From contig JAOZPE010000010.1 in the NCBI GenBank assembly GCA_029932915.1, positions 31,340 to 75,058 on the forward strand: DNA of 43,719 nt. The letters are read 5' to 3'. The notes beneath the pieces were generated by a model. The model did not search any database. It saw only the letters and a list, made by a program, of their open reading frames with translations, and was not told the DNA's origin. This stretch comes from Candidatus Krumholzibacteriia bacterium. Lineage in GTDB: Bacteria; Krumholzibacteriota; Krumholzibacteriia; JAJRXK01. Position 1 is the stretch's first letter, and each line of letters starts with the position of its first letter. Position numbers and translations under genes: made by a program. This document shows, piece after piece, positions 23,683 to 32,191 of this stretch.

Positions 23683-25620
23683 CTACTTCACCAGGGTCAC
23701 CTTCTGGACCACGCTCGACTCGGTGTCCAGGCGCAGGCGCACGTAGTACACCCCGCTGGAGACCGGCGAACCGCCGTCGTCCATCCCGTTCCAGACCCGC
23801 GCGTAGTCACCGGCCTCGAGTTCACCGGCCTCGAGGGTCTTCACCCTCTCCCCCCTCGCGTTGAAGATCGCCAGCTCCGTCAGGCCCTTGTGGGGCAGAT
23901 GGAATTCGATCCGGGTCATCGGGTTGAAGGGGTTGGGGAAGATCCGCGACAGGGTGGCGAAGTTCCGTGCCGGCGCTCCGCCCTCGACCGCGGTGGTGTA
24001 CAGACGCAGGTCGTTGTCGTCACGCGGCGAGAGACGGTAGCTGCCGTAGCGGCCGTCGAGCAGACCGGTGGCGATCTGCGTCTCGCCCGGCAGCGGCTCG
24101 ATGCTGACGGCGAAGAGGGGATTGACCGTCAGCAGGCTGTCGCTGGTGGTGTCCTGCAGGTAGTAGTTGTCGCTGGAGGCGACGGTGTCGACCACCGTGG
24201 ACATGAAGGTGCGCACCACGACGTTCTCCAGCGCCTCGGTGGTGTCCAGGACGGTGCTGGTGAAGGCCGCGATGGGCGGCAGGGGCTGGTTGAAGCTCAC
24301 CAGTTCGACGGCGTCACCCCGCTGGGGGATGATCTGGGTAGTGCCGGAGAACTCGTTCACCGTTCCGGAGATCCGCACCTTGTCGCCGCGGAAGAGGGTG
24401 TTCGAACCCGAACTCTCGAAGACGAACAGGCCGCTCCAGAAGCCACCCTCGGGATCCTCGATGATCCACTGGCTGCCCGGCGCGTTCAGCTCGCCCGGAG
24501 CCAGGGTGACGATGCCCTCGACGTTGACCAGCTGGCCCGCGTAGGCGCTGCCACCGGTCTCATCCATGTTCGACTGGATGTCGTAGATGCTGGTCAGACC
24601 CACCGCCACCTGCAGGTAGTCGGTCGGGGCGGTTCCGGGCACCAGGGTGGTCTGGCTGCTGTTGTCGGTGGCTTCGATGTAGTACTCGATGGAAGCCTCA
24701 CTGGTGCCGGGGATGGTGGCCTCGTAGGTGTCGCCGCCGGTGTTGGTCATCGCCATCTGGGTGAAGCTGCCGCTGCCGCCGTAGGCGTAGTACAGGTACG
24801 CTGTACTGATCGCACCGTTGTCGGTGATGGTGGCCGAGACGGTGACCGTCTCGCCCGGTTCGGGCGTCCACGGCGACGGCGTGATGTCCTCCACGACCGG
24901 GTAGGGATCGCCCGGATTCTTGACCAGATCGGTCTGGAAGCGCGGCTTCAGCTCGATCAGGCCGTTGTAGGGCGAGAACATCCCGGTGATCTGGAAGAGG
25001 TCGCCGTTGCCCATCGACGAGGCGTCGATGCCGGTGGTGCGGTCGACGAAGACGATGAGGGTGTCGCCCGAGGCGTCGGTCAGGCCCACCGAGCCCTGGC
25101 CGGTGTTGTTGGGCCAGGGAGGAGCTTCCTGATCGGGCAGGTAGGCGATGGTGCCGGTGACCTGGCCCAGGAAACCGATGATCTCGTAGTCGCCCGCGCT
25201 CTGCTGGCCGTCGCCGTCGTAGTCGAGGGCCTCCGAGACGGTGACCACCAGGGGCGCAGGAACCGTGGACACATCGAGGAAGGTGATGGTGAGACTGCTC
25301 AGGTCGATCTCACTGCCGTTGTACGAGCCCACCGTGCCGGTGACCTCGGCCGAGTCGCCCAGGGCCAGGCCCGCGGTGGTGGAGAAGAAGGTGATGCCGC
25401 CGGTGGGATCCTGGATGTAGTAGCTGCCGCTGTTGAGCACGCCGGCGGGCATGGTGATCACGCCGCGCACGGTGACGGTGCTGCCCCACAGAGGGGCTTC
25501 GGTGTCAGGTGCGCCGGCGTCGGTGTAGACCTGGACGTCGTCGATGTTCGTCTGGGCAGAGGCGCTGCCCACAAGGCAGAGGAGCGCGCAGAGCGCGACT
25601 GCCAGGGTTGTTCGCAACAT
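23683..25620 (-). CDS. Exported multidomain protein with OB-fold-like repeats and PNPFNP sorting domain
   Basis: This 645-residue protein starts at ATG 25620, with GAGGAGG about ten bases upstream, and has a signal peptide ending at SASAQ (residue 23). At least three repeats of the pattern VRGVITMPAGVLNSGSYYIQD / VEGIVTLAPGELN / GDKVRISGTVNEFSG indicate OB-fold-like modules, as in the non-catalytic parts of FCB secreted nucleases. An Ig/Fn3-like module lies between them (about 250-340). The C-terminal 95 residues carry IFPNPFNPMTRIEF, LAIFNARGERVKTL and YYVRLRLDT, a FlgD-like/type IX sorting-type domain. No nuclease motif is visible. It is probably surface-bound or released. The leader and promoter are at 25621-25840. 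Confidence 0.9.
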   Translation of the reverse strand: MLRTTLAVALCALLCLVGSASAQTNIDDVQVYTDAGAPDTEAPLWGSTVTVRGVITMPAGVLNSGSYYIQDPTGGITFFSTTAGLALGDSAEVTGTVGSYNGSEIDLSSLTITFLDVSTVPAPLVVTVSEALDYDGDGQQSAGDYEIIGFLGQVTGTIAYLPDQEAPPWPNNTGQGSVGLTDASGDTLIVFVDRTTGIDASSMGNGDLFQITGMFSPYNGLIELKPRFQTDLVKNPGDPYPVVEDITPSPWTPEPGETVTVSATITDNGAISTAYLYYAYGGSGSFTQMAMTNTGGDTYEATIPGTSEASIEYYIEATDNSSQTTLVPGTAPTDYLQVAVGLTSIYDIQSNMDETGGSAYAGQLVNVEGIVTLAPGELNAPGSQWIIEDPEGGFWSGLFVFESSGSNTLFRGDKVRISGTVNEFSGTTQIIPQRGDAVELVSFNQPLPPIAAFTSTVLDTTEALENVVVRTFMSTVVDTVASSDNYYLQDTTSDSLLTVNPLFAVSIEPLPGETQIATGLLDGRYGSYRLSPRDDNDLRLYTTAVEGGAPARNFATLSRIFPNPFNPMTRIEFHLPHKGLTELAIFNARGERVKTLEAGELEAGDYARVWNGMDDGGSPVSSGVYYVRLRLDTESSVVQKVTLVK

Positions 25621-25808
25621 TCTCGTGATGCCTCCTCACAGAAAAAGCAGGTGGAGCAAGTGGGGACGGAGGGGTGAAGACCTTCTGCGGGAAGCCCTTC
25701 CCCGGAAAAGCCCTTCACCAATGGAGCCGGGGGAGCCTCTACGTGCCCCCAGGGGGGACGCAGACCCAAAGACGCCTCCAGCGGGAATCTCTACTCGATT
25801 TCGACCGC

Positions 25809-25817
25809 AGTATAGCA
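25809..25817 (-). promoter_or_regulatory. Extended -10 promoter of the OB-fold exoprotein gene
   Basis: On the minus strand TGCTATACT (25809-25817) is an extended -10 box. No strong -35 lies 17 bases upstream, which extended -10 promoters can tolerate; a TTGACA 24 bases away sits in the loop of the hairpin at 25825-25858. The leader to ATG 25620 would be about 180 bases. Confidence 0.5.
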
Positions 25818-25824
25818 CAGAGAG

Positions 25825-25858
25825 GCCGTTTTCTCGACTGTCAAGACGAGAAAACGGC
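25825..25858 (-). terminator. Perfect 12-bp hairpin after the cyclic-nucleotide-binding gene
   Basis: GCCGTTTTCTCG (25825-25836) and CGAGAAAACGGC (25847-25858) pair perfectly around a ten-base loop, starting two bases beyond the stop codon at 25860. There is no T-run after it, but the stem itself contains a TTTT/AAAA block. It could end the upstream transcript or act as an operator for the promoter just downstream. Confidence 0.5.
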
Positions 25859-25859
25859 T

Positions 25860-26282
25860 TCAGACTGCCCCGTAGCGGTCCTCTCCCTCCCGCCGGGCCC
25901 GGTCCAGCGCTTTCTGGAAGTCGCCGGAAGCCGCCCCCGCCAGCTCGTCGAGGCGCCCCAGGGGCAGGCGCAGGATCCGGGCGTCCTCCAGGGCCTCCGC
26001 GTAACCGCCGCCTTCGGCCCCGTCGGGCCGGGTCTCGTCCACCAGCAGATCGCCCTCCTCGAGGATCGCCCGCACGACCTCCCTTCCCTGCGCGTCGAAG
26101 CGCGAGAGCCGCAGGCGGCCCGCATCGACCAGATAGAGGAAGCCGCCGGGGGTGTCGGCGGCCAGGAGGATCTGGCCGGTGATCAGGCGCAGCGCCTCGG
26201 CCTCGCGGTCGGCTTCCTGCCGGGCGGACTCGGAGAGCTGCCGGCGCCAGTCGTGGTGTTTGAGAAACCAGCTCGTCGCCAC
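25860..26282 (-). CDS. Stand-alone cyclic-nucleotide-binding domain protein
   Basis: The open frame runs to 27299, but the coding part begins at GTG 26282 (AAGGA eight bases upstream), giving 140 residues. Residues about 30-125 form one cNMP-binding beta-barrel: GFLYLVDAGRLRLSRFDAQGREVVRAILEEGDLL matches the Crp/Fnr effector domain, with the GD-turn before LLVDE. There is no DNA-binding helix-turn-helix and no membrane helix, so it is not a Crp-type regulator. The phosphate-binding cassette (normally RxA/S) is not clear, so nucleotide binding is uncertain. It may regulate a partner by contact. It is divergent from the rhomboid gene. Confidence 0.75.
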   Translation of the reverse strand: MATSWFLKHHDWRRQLSESARQEADREAEALRLITGQILLAADTPGGFLYLVDAGRLRLSRFDAQGREVVRAILEEGDLLVDETRPDGAEGGGYAEALEDARILRLPLGRLDELAGAASGDFQKALDRARREGEDRYGAV

Positions 26283-26453
26283 GTCCCCATCCTTTCGCCG
26301 CCCGCCGGTCAGGGGTATGCTCCACCCGACGGCGTCGCCCGGCCCTCTGCCCGCACCGCTTGCGAGGGATTCATCTTCGGACAGGAGCGCGGCGCTGACA
26401 AGCCGTAGCGAGCCCTGCTGTGTCCACCCCCCGACTTCCCCCGAGGATCCGGG

Positions 26454-27374
26454 ATGTTCCTTCCCCTGAAAGACCACAACCCCACCCGGACGACGCCCTA
26501 CGTCACCGTGACGCTGATCGCCCTGAACATCCTCGTGTTCCTGGTGGAGATGGGACAGGGACAGCAACTGCCGCAGTTCCTCGCCCGCTGGGGAGCCGTG
26601 CCCTACTTCCTCCTCCACGGCCGCGAGGCGATCGAGCTGACCGGAGGCCCCCTGATCGCCCAGGACTACCCCGGCTGGTTCACCGCCTTCAGCAGCATGT
26701 TCCTGCACGGTGGATTCCTCCACCTGGCCTTCAACATGCTCTACCTGTGGATCTTCGGGAACAACATCGAGGACTTCCTCGGGCACCTCCGCTTCCTCTT
26801 CTTCTACCTGGCAACCGGCCTGGCCGGGCTGCTCGCCCACGTCCTGCTCCATCCGGCCGCCACCGTGCCGGTGATCGGGGCCAGCGGAGCCATCAGCGGG
26901 GTACTGGGAGCCTACATGGTGGTCTATCCGCATGCGCGGGTGACGACCCTGGTCTTCCTGCTCTTCTTCGTCACCTTCATCCAGCTGCCAGCGATGGTGC
27001 TGCTGGGCTTCTGGATCTTCATCCAGGTGCTCTCGGGCCTCGGATCGCTGGGCAGCGGGCAGGGGGGGACCGCCCACTGGGCCCACATCGGCGGTTTCGT
27101 CGCCGGCTACCTTTACCTGCGCTACGTCTTCGGGCCGGGACGGGCGGTGGTGGCTCGCCGCAAGCAGGCCATGGCCGGTTTCGTCCCCCCGGAGGACATC
27201 GGCTCCGGGCCGCGGCGGCCGACGCCGGATCCCTTCTCTGCGCACCGGCCCTTCCGTCAGCCCGGCCAGCCGCCTCCACCCCCACCGCGGGTGGGTCACG
27301 GCCCCGGCGGCGACCCGATCAGCCGCTTCCTCCAGGAACTCGACCGCCGCGAGGACGACGACGAAAAGCCCTGA
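26454..27374 (+). CDS. Rhomboid family intramembrane serine protease
   Basis: This 306-residue protein starts at ATG 26454 with GAGG about eight bases upstream. About six membrane helices fill residues 15-225. The catalytic dyad is visible: Ser144 in IGASGAISG and His211 in AHWAHIGGFVAG. The HLAFNMLYLWIFG segment (about 90-101) carries the family HxxxN motif. The C-terminal 80 residues are cytosolic, Pro-rich (a run of six prolines) and acidic at the end. It cleaves membrane-anchored substrates within the bilayer; none can be named. The gene stands alone between the cyclic-nucleotide-binding gene and a converging flippase. Confidence 0.93.
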   Translation: MFLPLKDHNPTRTTPYVTVTLIALNILVFLVEMGQGQQLPQFLARWGAVPYFLLHGREAIELTGGPLIAQDYPGWFTAFSSMFLHGGFLHLAFNMLYLWIFGNNIEDFLGHLRFLFFYLATGLAGLLAHVLLHPAATVPVIGASGAISGVLGAYMVVYPHARVTTLVFLLFFVTFIQLPAMVLLGFWIFIQVLSGLGSLGSGQGGTAHWAHIGGFVAGYLYLRYVFGPGRAVVARRKQAMAGFVPPEDIGSGPRRPTPDPFSAHRPFRQPGQPPPPPPRVGHGPGGDPISRFLQELDRREDDDEKP

Positions 27375-27422
27375 TCGCCGATGGGGCGGAAGCCACCGAC
27401 GCAGCGAAGCTCTCCAGGCCGG

Positions 27423-27487
27423 CCCGGGCGCCGGGACCTGCGGGCGAAGCGTGGCGCTGGGATCTCCCGACCGACCCGGGCGCCGGG
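27423..27487. repeat. Two copies of a 13-base GC-rich repeat between convergent genes
   Basis: CCCGGGCGCCGGG occurs at 27423-27435 and 27475-27487 in the 132-base gap between the rhomboid and flippase genes. Each copy contains CCCGGG and GGCGCC-like palindromic parts. It could fold into a terminator-like structure; no T-run is seen. Confidence 0.5.
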
Positions 27488-27506
27488 CTTCCCCCGGGCG
27501 GCGCGC

Positions 27507-28937
27507 TCAACGGCGGCGCAACAGGCGCCAGCCTTCGCGCAGTTCCTGCAGCACGTTCACCCGCAACAGGAAGAGCACCGCCAGCCACACGGCCCCGGAG
27601 GCCGAGGCCCGCAGCCACAGGCTCTCCCCTTCCAGCAGGTAGGTGCTCGCGGCCGCGGCGGCCAGGGCGATCAAGGCACCGCCGGAGGATCGCCACAGGG
27701 GAACGCGGTAACCGCTGCGCGCGGCATAGATGTAGTAGAGAAGGAGGGTCAGGGCATAGCTGACGACGGTGGCCAGGGCGGCACCGTCGATGCCCAGGAT
27801 GGGAATCCACTTCCGGTTCAACACCACGTTGGCCACGATGCCGATGATCCCGATGGGCAAGAGATCGCGTTCGCGATCGGCGGCGAAGAGCAATCGCACC
27901 ATCATGTGCGCGCCGGCCTGCAGGGCGATGGCCCAGGCAAGCACCCGCAGCGCACCGATGGCCGGCTCATAACCACCGCCGGCCATCACCCGCACCGCCA
28001 CCGGAGCGAAGATCCACACCAGCAGGGCCAGTGCCGAACAGCTCACCACCGTCAGACGGGTGCTCGCGGTCATCAGCCGAGCCACAGAGGGGGGACCGTA
28101 CTCGCGGGCGAGACGGATCTGGGGATAGACCGCCGTCGCCAGGATCCGCGGGGCCAGGACCACCACATCGACCACCCGTACCGCCACCCCGTAGTAGCCC
28201 CAGTGGGCCTCATCGACCATGCGGCTGAGCATGAGGATGTCGATGCGGTGGAAGACCAGGCTGAGGATGGTGGCTCCCATCAGGGGCACGGCGGCGCGGG
28301 TGAGCCGCCGCAGCTCCTTCCGCCGCACCTCCTTCGGTGAGAGGCGGCCGAAACGGCGGCGCAGGAAGCCGACCCCCACCACCATCCTCACCAGGCATCC
28401 CAGGGTGATCCCGGTGACGAAACCCACCAGGCCCAGCCCGCTCAGCAGGGCACCGGCCGCGAAGACGAAGATGGCGGCCGAGGAGACCAGCATGGTGCGG
28501 GTGGTGAAATCCATCCGCTGGAAGCCCTGGAAGACCGCGTCGGCGACGTCGCTGATGTTCTCGAAGAAGATGATGGTGCCCAGGATGAGCACCACGTGCA
28601 GCACCGCCGCCGGGTAGTGCAGACGCCAGACGACGGTGACCACCAGCGCATAGGCCACCGCCGACAGGAGCACCTTCACCGCCGCCGCCCCGGAAGCCAC
28701 CCGGCTCACGGCCTCGCTGTCGTCGGTGACCTCGCGGGTGACGAGATAGTCGAGGCCGCCTCCGGCCAGGACCCGCCCCACCTCGATGAAGGTGTTGCCC
28801 GCGGTATACAGCCCGTAGCCGGCCGCTCCGAGGATACGGGTGGCGAACATGGTGAGCAGCAGGCTGAAGAACTTGGACGCGCCGTGGGCAAGACTCAGGA
28901 ACAAGGTGTTGCGCGCTATGCGTCCGGTGTCCGCCAT
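27507..28937 (-). CDS. Polysaccharide/lipid-linked oligosaccharide flippase (Wzx/MATE-like)
   Basis: This 476-residue integral membrane protein has about 12-14 hydrophobic helices. The start resembles the polysaccharide-synthesis transporter family: NTLFLSLAHGASKFFSLLLT, then ATRILGAAGYGLY. It would move undecaprenyl-linked sugars across the inner membrane. ATG 28937 has AGGATCC just upstream and starts 10 bases after the Omp85-like stop at 28948, so the two are one operon. No glycosyltransferases are nearby, so the sugar is unknown. It lacks features specific to MurJ that I could identify. Confidence 0.9.
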   Translation of the reverse strand: MADTGRIARNTLFLSLAHGASKFFSLLLTMFATRILGAAGYGLYTAGNTFIEVGRVLAGGGLDYLVTREVTDDSEAVSRVASGAAAVKVLLSAVAYALVVTVVWRLHYPAAVLHVVLILGTIIFFENISDVADAVFQGFQRMDFTTRTMLVSSAAIFVFAAGALLSGLGLVGFVTGITLGCLVRMVVGVGFLRRRFGRLSPKEVRRKELRRLTRAAVPLMGATILSLVFHRIDILMLSRMVDEAHWGYYGVAVRVVDVVVLAPRILATAVYPQIRLAREYGPPSVARLMTASTRLTVVSCSALALLVWIFAPVAVRVMAGGGYEPAIGALRVLAWAIALQAGAHMMVRLLFAADRERDLLPIGIIGIVANVVLNRKWIPILGIDGAALATVVSYALTLLLYYIYAARSGYRVPLWRSSGGALIALAAAAASTYLLEGESLWLRASASGAVWLAVLFLLRVNVLQELREGWRLLRRR

Positions 28938-28947
28938 GGATCCTCGC

Positions 28948-30735
28948 TCAGAAGACGTGTCCGGTGCCGATGCTCACCACCGGCGCCGAACGATGCGTCG
29001 AATACAACACCGGCCAGCCCAGATCGATCCGCACCGGCGCGTTCGTCGCCGAGCGGTTCAAGCCCAGGCGCAGACCCACCCCGATCGCGCCGCGGACGTC
29101 GGAGAACTGGAAATCCGTCTCGTCCTCGAACCACGTGCTGCCGAAGTCGGCGAAGACGGTGATTCCCGGCGTGAGCAGGTCGACCAGGCCCTTCCGGTAG
29201 ACCCATCTCAGCTCCAGGTTGGCCCGCAACAGACGGTCCCCGGGATACTCCCTCACCCGTGCCGAACGCAAGCCGGTATCGAGGCCCAGGGTGTAGACCC
29301 GGTGGCGATCGATGTTACTGCCCGTCTTCCCCAGGAGCGAGCCCGCGATGCTCAGCGAGGGCAACCAGTTCCAGTTGAGGCGGGCCTGGAGGAAGGCCTT
29401 GATGTTGGGATTCTTCGCCTCGCCCAGGTGACCCTGGGCCCCGGCGTCCAGCCGCACGATGGTACGGGTGGAGGCGATGTTCCAGTGGTCGGCCCCCTGG
29501 AACCACAGGCCCGAGAAGCTGCTGCCGAGGGCCTTGGTGACCCAGCCGGCCGAGACGCTCAGATCGTGACCGGTCGCGATGTCCTCCTGCCGGCCCATCT
29601 GGTCGAGGAAACGGCGGTGTTGATAGCTCATGGGCACGCGGCTCAAGGTGGCGATGGGACCGCGGACCCGGCGGTTCTCCGGATAGTTCCCCCCGAGATC
29701 GACCACGAAGGGAGTTGGACCGGCCGCATCGTAGAGCACCGCGTCCCTCTGCGGATTGAAGCGCTGGTCCTGGATCCTCATCCCTGCGCCGACCCGCACC
29801 ACGCCTTCGCCCCAATGCCCCACCCGGCGCTGCAGCTCGAGCATTGCATGGCTGAGGTCGCCGTGGGGACGGACATAGTACGGCCCCCCCACGTAGTAAC
29901 GGGGAGAGGCCCCGCCGTGCACGTAGCTGGTGACCCATCCCCAGCGCGAATCCAGGCTGAAGAAGGGCCGGTCCAGATGCCAGGCGAAGGACCCGCCGTC
30001 GCTGGCATCGCGCAGATCGAAGCCGATGTCCCAGCGGTGGTCGAAGGCGTGGCGATCGCGCAGGGACACCGCCCAGGTGGTACGGTCGAGATCCTCGTTG
30101 CGGGCGACGCTGAACTCACGGCCCGTCCCCAGCAGGTTCTTCTCGGCCAGACGGAAGGATAGCAGACGGGTGCCCTCGAAGCTCTCGAACCTCAGATCGA
30201 CGGTGGTAGTCCACACCTCCCGGGTGTGGACATAGAGGTCGACGCTATCGGGGGCGACGTGCTGGGTCTCCAGGCGCACCTCGGTGACGATGCCCGTCGC
30301 CCGCAACTTGCGCTCGCTCTCCTCCAGCAGGCGGGGTTCGGCGCGGTCCCCCTCGGCCACCAGGAGTTCCTCGCGCAGGGTTCCCTCCCGGGTGTCGATA
30401 TGGAAGGCATCGACCCAGGACAGGGGCAACCAGGGAAAACGCTCGCGGTCGCTCTGGGAGAAGATGGGCATCCCCCCGAAGACGATGTGGCGGATGTAGG
30501 GAGCGCCCGCCGGGGAAGGCGGCCCCGGGGAGCCGGTGGCGGCCCCCACCACCGCGTCCGCCGGCCGAACCGCGACGAGCAGCGCCGCCACCAGGATCAG
30601 GATGAACAATGCCACCGACGGGACCAGGACGAGCAACGTCGCCCCCAGGGCTCGTCCCCATCCCTGGAGGAACCCGCAGGGAAAAGGTTTCCCCGCCCAA
30701 CCTGACGCCCTGACGGATTTCATGTGCAGATTCAT
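28948..30735 (-). CDS. Omp85-like outer-membrane protein with one POTRA-like domain
   Basis: This 595-residue protein has an N-terminal hydrophobic segment at about residues 28-60 (a long n-region), then a POTRA-like unit at about 80-180. That unit contains IRHIVFGGMPIF, ERKLRATGIVTEVRL and VDLYVHTREVWTT. The remaining 400 residues are a beta-barrel ending in SIGTGHVF, a terminal Phe as expected for BAM substrates. The barrel includes an RRVRG turn and a late DFGSTWF strand, as in BamA/TamA relatives. The ATG at 30735 has no Shine-Dalgarno; GATACT lies 11 bases before it, so the message may be nearly leaderless, or the real start may be internal. It is cotranscribed with the flippase, suggesting envelope assembly. 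Confidence 0.85.
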   Translation of the reverse strand: MNLHMKSVRASGWAGKPFPCGFLQGWGRALGATLLVLVPSVALFILILVAALLVAVRPADAVVGAATGSPGPPSPAGAPYIRHIVFGGMPIFSQSDRERFPWLPLSWVDAFHIDTREGTLREELLVAEGDRAEPRLLEESERKLRATGIVTEVRLETQHVAPDSVDLYVHTREVWTTTVDLRFESFEGTRLLSFRLAEKNLLGTGREFSVARNEDLDRTTWAVSLRDRHAFDHRWDIGFDLRDASDGGSFAWHLDRPFFSLDSRWGWVTSYVHGGASPRYYVGGPYYVRPHGDLSHAMLELQRRVGHWGEGVVRVGAGMRIQDQRFNPQRDAVLYDAAGPTPFVVDLGGNYPENRRVRGPIATLSRVPMSYQHRRFLDQMGRQEDIATGHDLSVSAGWVTKALGSSFSGLWFQGADHWNIASTRTIVRLDAGAQGHLGEAKNPNIKAFLQARLNWNWLPSLSIAGSLLGKTGSNIDRHRVYTLGLDTGLRSARVREYPGDRLLRANLELRWVYRKGLVDLLTPGITVFADFGSTWFEDETDFQFSDVRGAIGVGLRLGLNRSATNAPVRIDLGWPVLYSTHRSAPVVSIGTGHVF

Positions 30736-30962
30736 GACATTTTGGCAGTATCAAAGGAAAGGGTGTCAGCGAGATGGCGGACCGCGGCGCTTCGCCCCGC
30801 AGCACGGAAATCTCTAAGTGACAGTAGTACAAGCCCTTACCGAAATGCAAGCAGAGCCTTCATTCTTTGGCATCGAGGTTGATAAAGGCGAAGGTCGAAG
30901 GCAAGACGAATCGAAGACTCGCAGAAACGCGAGAATCCAGGATGGAAAGGAAGGGATTGGAC

Positions 30963-31376
30963 ATGCTCAACAAGATGCTGACTCCATTCGACGCTTTTGA
31001 CGCTCTGTTCGACGGCCTTGGCCGGTACTCGCTGGCCGAGGAAGGGGAAACCCTTTTGACCCCTCGCGTGGACATCCACGAGGATGACGCGCAGTTCACG
31101 GTGGAAGTCGACCTTCCCGGCGTCGACAAGAAAGACCTGAAGGTGGAAGTGGAGAACGGAACGCTGATCATCGAAGCCGAGCGGAAGACCGAGGAGAAGG
31201 AGAACCGCAAGGCCATCCGCATCGAGCGGGTCGCGCGGGCTCGTTACCGCCGGACCTTCACCCTCGGCGACGAGATCAACGGAGACGACATCAAGGCCGA
31301 GCTGCGCAACGGCGTGCTGGTCGTGACCCTGCCGAAGCGCGAGAAGGCCCTGCCGAAGCGGATCGAGGTCCGCTGA
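30963..31376 (+). CDS. Small heat-shock protein, Hsp20/alpha-crystallin family
   Basis: The start is ATG 30963, with AGGAAGGG seven bases upstream, giving 137 residues; earlier in-frame ATGs (30867 and 30942) lack a site. Residues about 30-125 form the alpha-crystallin domain, beginning TPRVDIHEDDAQFTVEVDLPGV and including LKVEVENGTLIIEAER. The C-terminal GVLVVTLPKRE is followed by the PKRIEV tail, in which an I-x-V motif replaces the usual I-x-I. It is an ATP-independent holdase chaperone. The 227-base upstream region is more AT-rich than its surroundings, as expected for a regulated promoter, but I could not identify a sigma-32 box or a CIRCE element. A strong terminator follows at 31458-31490. 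Confidence 0.95.
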   Translation: MLNKMLTPFDAFDALFDGLGRYSLAEEGETLLTPRVDIHEDDAQFTVEVDLPGVDKKDLKVEVENGTLIIEAERKTEEKENRKAIRIERVARARYRRTFTLGDEINGDDIKAELRNGVLVVTLPKREKALPKRIEVR

Positions 31377-31457
31377 GGCCCGGTCGTCGAAACAGGACTC
31401 AGCGAGGGTCCAGGCGCGACGGTCATCCGGGCTCACTGCCGCACCTCCCCCGCTGAG

Positions 31458-31490
31458 AAAGGGGTTCACCCGAAAGGGTGGACCCCTTTT
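31458..31490 (+). terminator. Strong Rho-independent terminator after hsp20
   Basis: A 14-bp stem (31458-31471 with 31476-31489, one G-U pair) is closed by a GAAA tetraloop, and the downstream arm runs into TTTT (31487-31490). The stem sequence AAAGGGGT is repeated as ACCCCTTT. It ends the hsp20 message and separates it from the next gene. Confidence 0.9.
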
Positions 31491-31604
31491 GCGTTCTCGG
31501 CGGCAACGGGCCGCGCTGGAACGGAGTATGCCTTTCCCGAAGCTGGAATCAACGGAACCTCCCGTGCACCGAAGGGACACACAGCGCAGCGATGAGGAAG
31601 GTCC

Positions 31605-32144
31605 ATGAGCGATAGCGCCGAACTCTACCCCCTCCACTTCGGTGAGGTCTTGAACGCCCTTCCCGAGTACGAGGAGTACCGAGATCCCGAATCGTCCTAC
31701 CGGGGCGAAGCACCCTACCGGATGGCGGTGGGACGACACATCAAGAGCTGGGGAGAGCGGCTGCTCGACCTCAGCGAGCTGCAAGGCAACATCCTGCCCC
31801 GCCGTGACCATCGCATCGTCGATCACCTGGTGAACATGATCACCGACCTCTTCGGCATCCTCAATTGCGGGGGAACCATCCGCAGACGGATCGCCGAGGA
31901 CGGCGCGATGCGGGAGCTCCAGGCCTGTGACGCGCGGATCCTGCGCCTGCTCGAGGATTGCAGTACGCTCCTGGAGGGCATGCACCGCAGCGAATGGGCC
32001 GGCGAGTGGATCGAACAGGACGCCCGGCTCTTCTACCGCAAATTGAGGGAACTGCAGCGGGAACTCCGCGACCGCAATCTCCTGCTGGGCCTGCGCACGC
32101 GCTCGATCCCCGAATCGGAGGAGACCGAACTCGACCTCTATTAG
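31605..32144 (+). CDS. Unknown mostly helical protein
   Basis: This 179-residue protein starts at ATG 31605 with GAGGAAGG just upstream. No signal peptide or membrane helix is seen. From about residue 40 it is predicted to be almost wholly helical and charged (RMAVGRHIKSWGERLLDL, VDHLVNMITDLFGILNC, RKLRELQRELRDRNLLLGLR), suggesting a bundle or coiled coil. The first 40 residues are acidic and Tyr-rich (YEEYRDPESSYRGE). I do not recognise a family. The clean ribosome site and gene-like composition make it real. It precedes an Omp85-like gene by 47 bases. Confidence 0.72.
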   Translation: MSDSAELYPLHFGEVLNALPEYEEYRDPESSYRGEAPYRMAVGRHIKSWGERLLDLSELQGNILPRRDHRIVDHLVNMITDLFGILNCGGTIRRRIAEDGAMRELQACDARILRLLEDCSTLLEGMHRSEWAGEWIEQDARLFYRKLRELQRELRDRNLLLGLRTRSIPESEETELDLY

Positions 32145-32176
32145 TTTCCCCTCTTTCCGTCCGCTGCGCTTCTGTG

Positions 32177-32182
32177 TAGTCT
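32177..32182 (+). promoter_or_regulatory. Possible -10 box for a leaderless message
   Basis: TAGTCT (32177-32182) lies nine bases before ATG 32192, and no Shine-Dalgarno is present in between. Transcription would begin at or next to the start codon. No convincing -35 is seen. Confidence 0.3.
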
Positions 32183-32191
32183 CTCCGCATC

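Noticed and set aside
21393-25677. 823- and 735-codon plus-strand frames over the acyl-CoA synthetase and the OB-fold exoprotein
   Set aside because: Antisense shadows; composition rich in Gly, Arg, Val, Asp and His without domain signatures.
30868-30890. Sigma-54-like promoter upstream of hsp20 (TTTGGCAT, then TTGAT)
   Set aside because: The GG element and spacing fit, but the essential GC at -12 is GA and several core bases differ.
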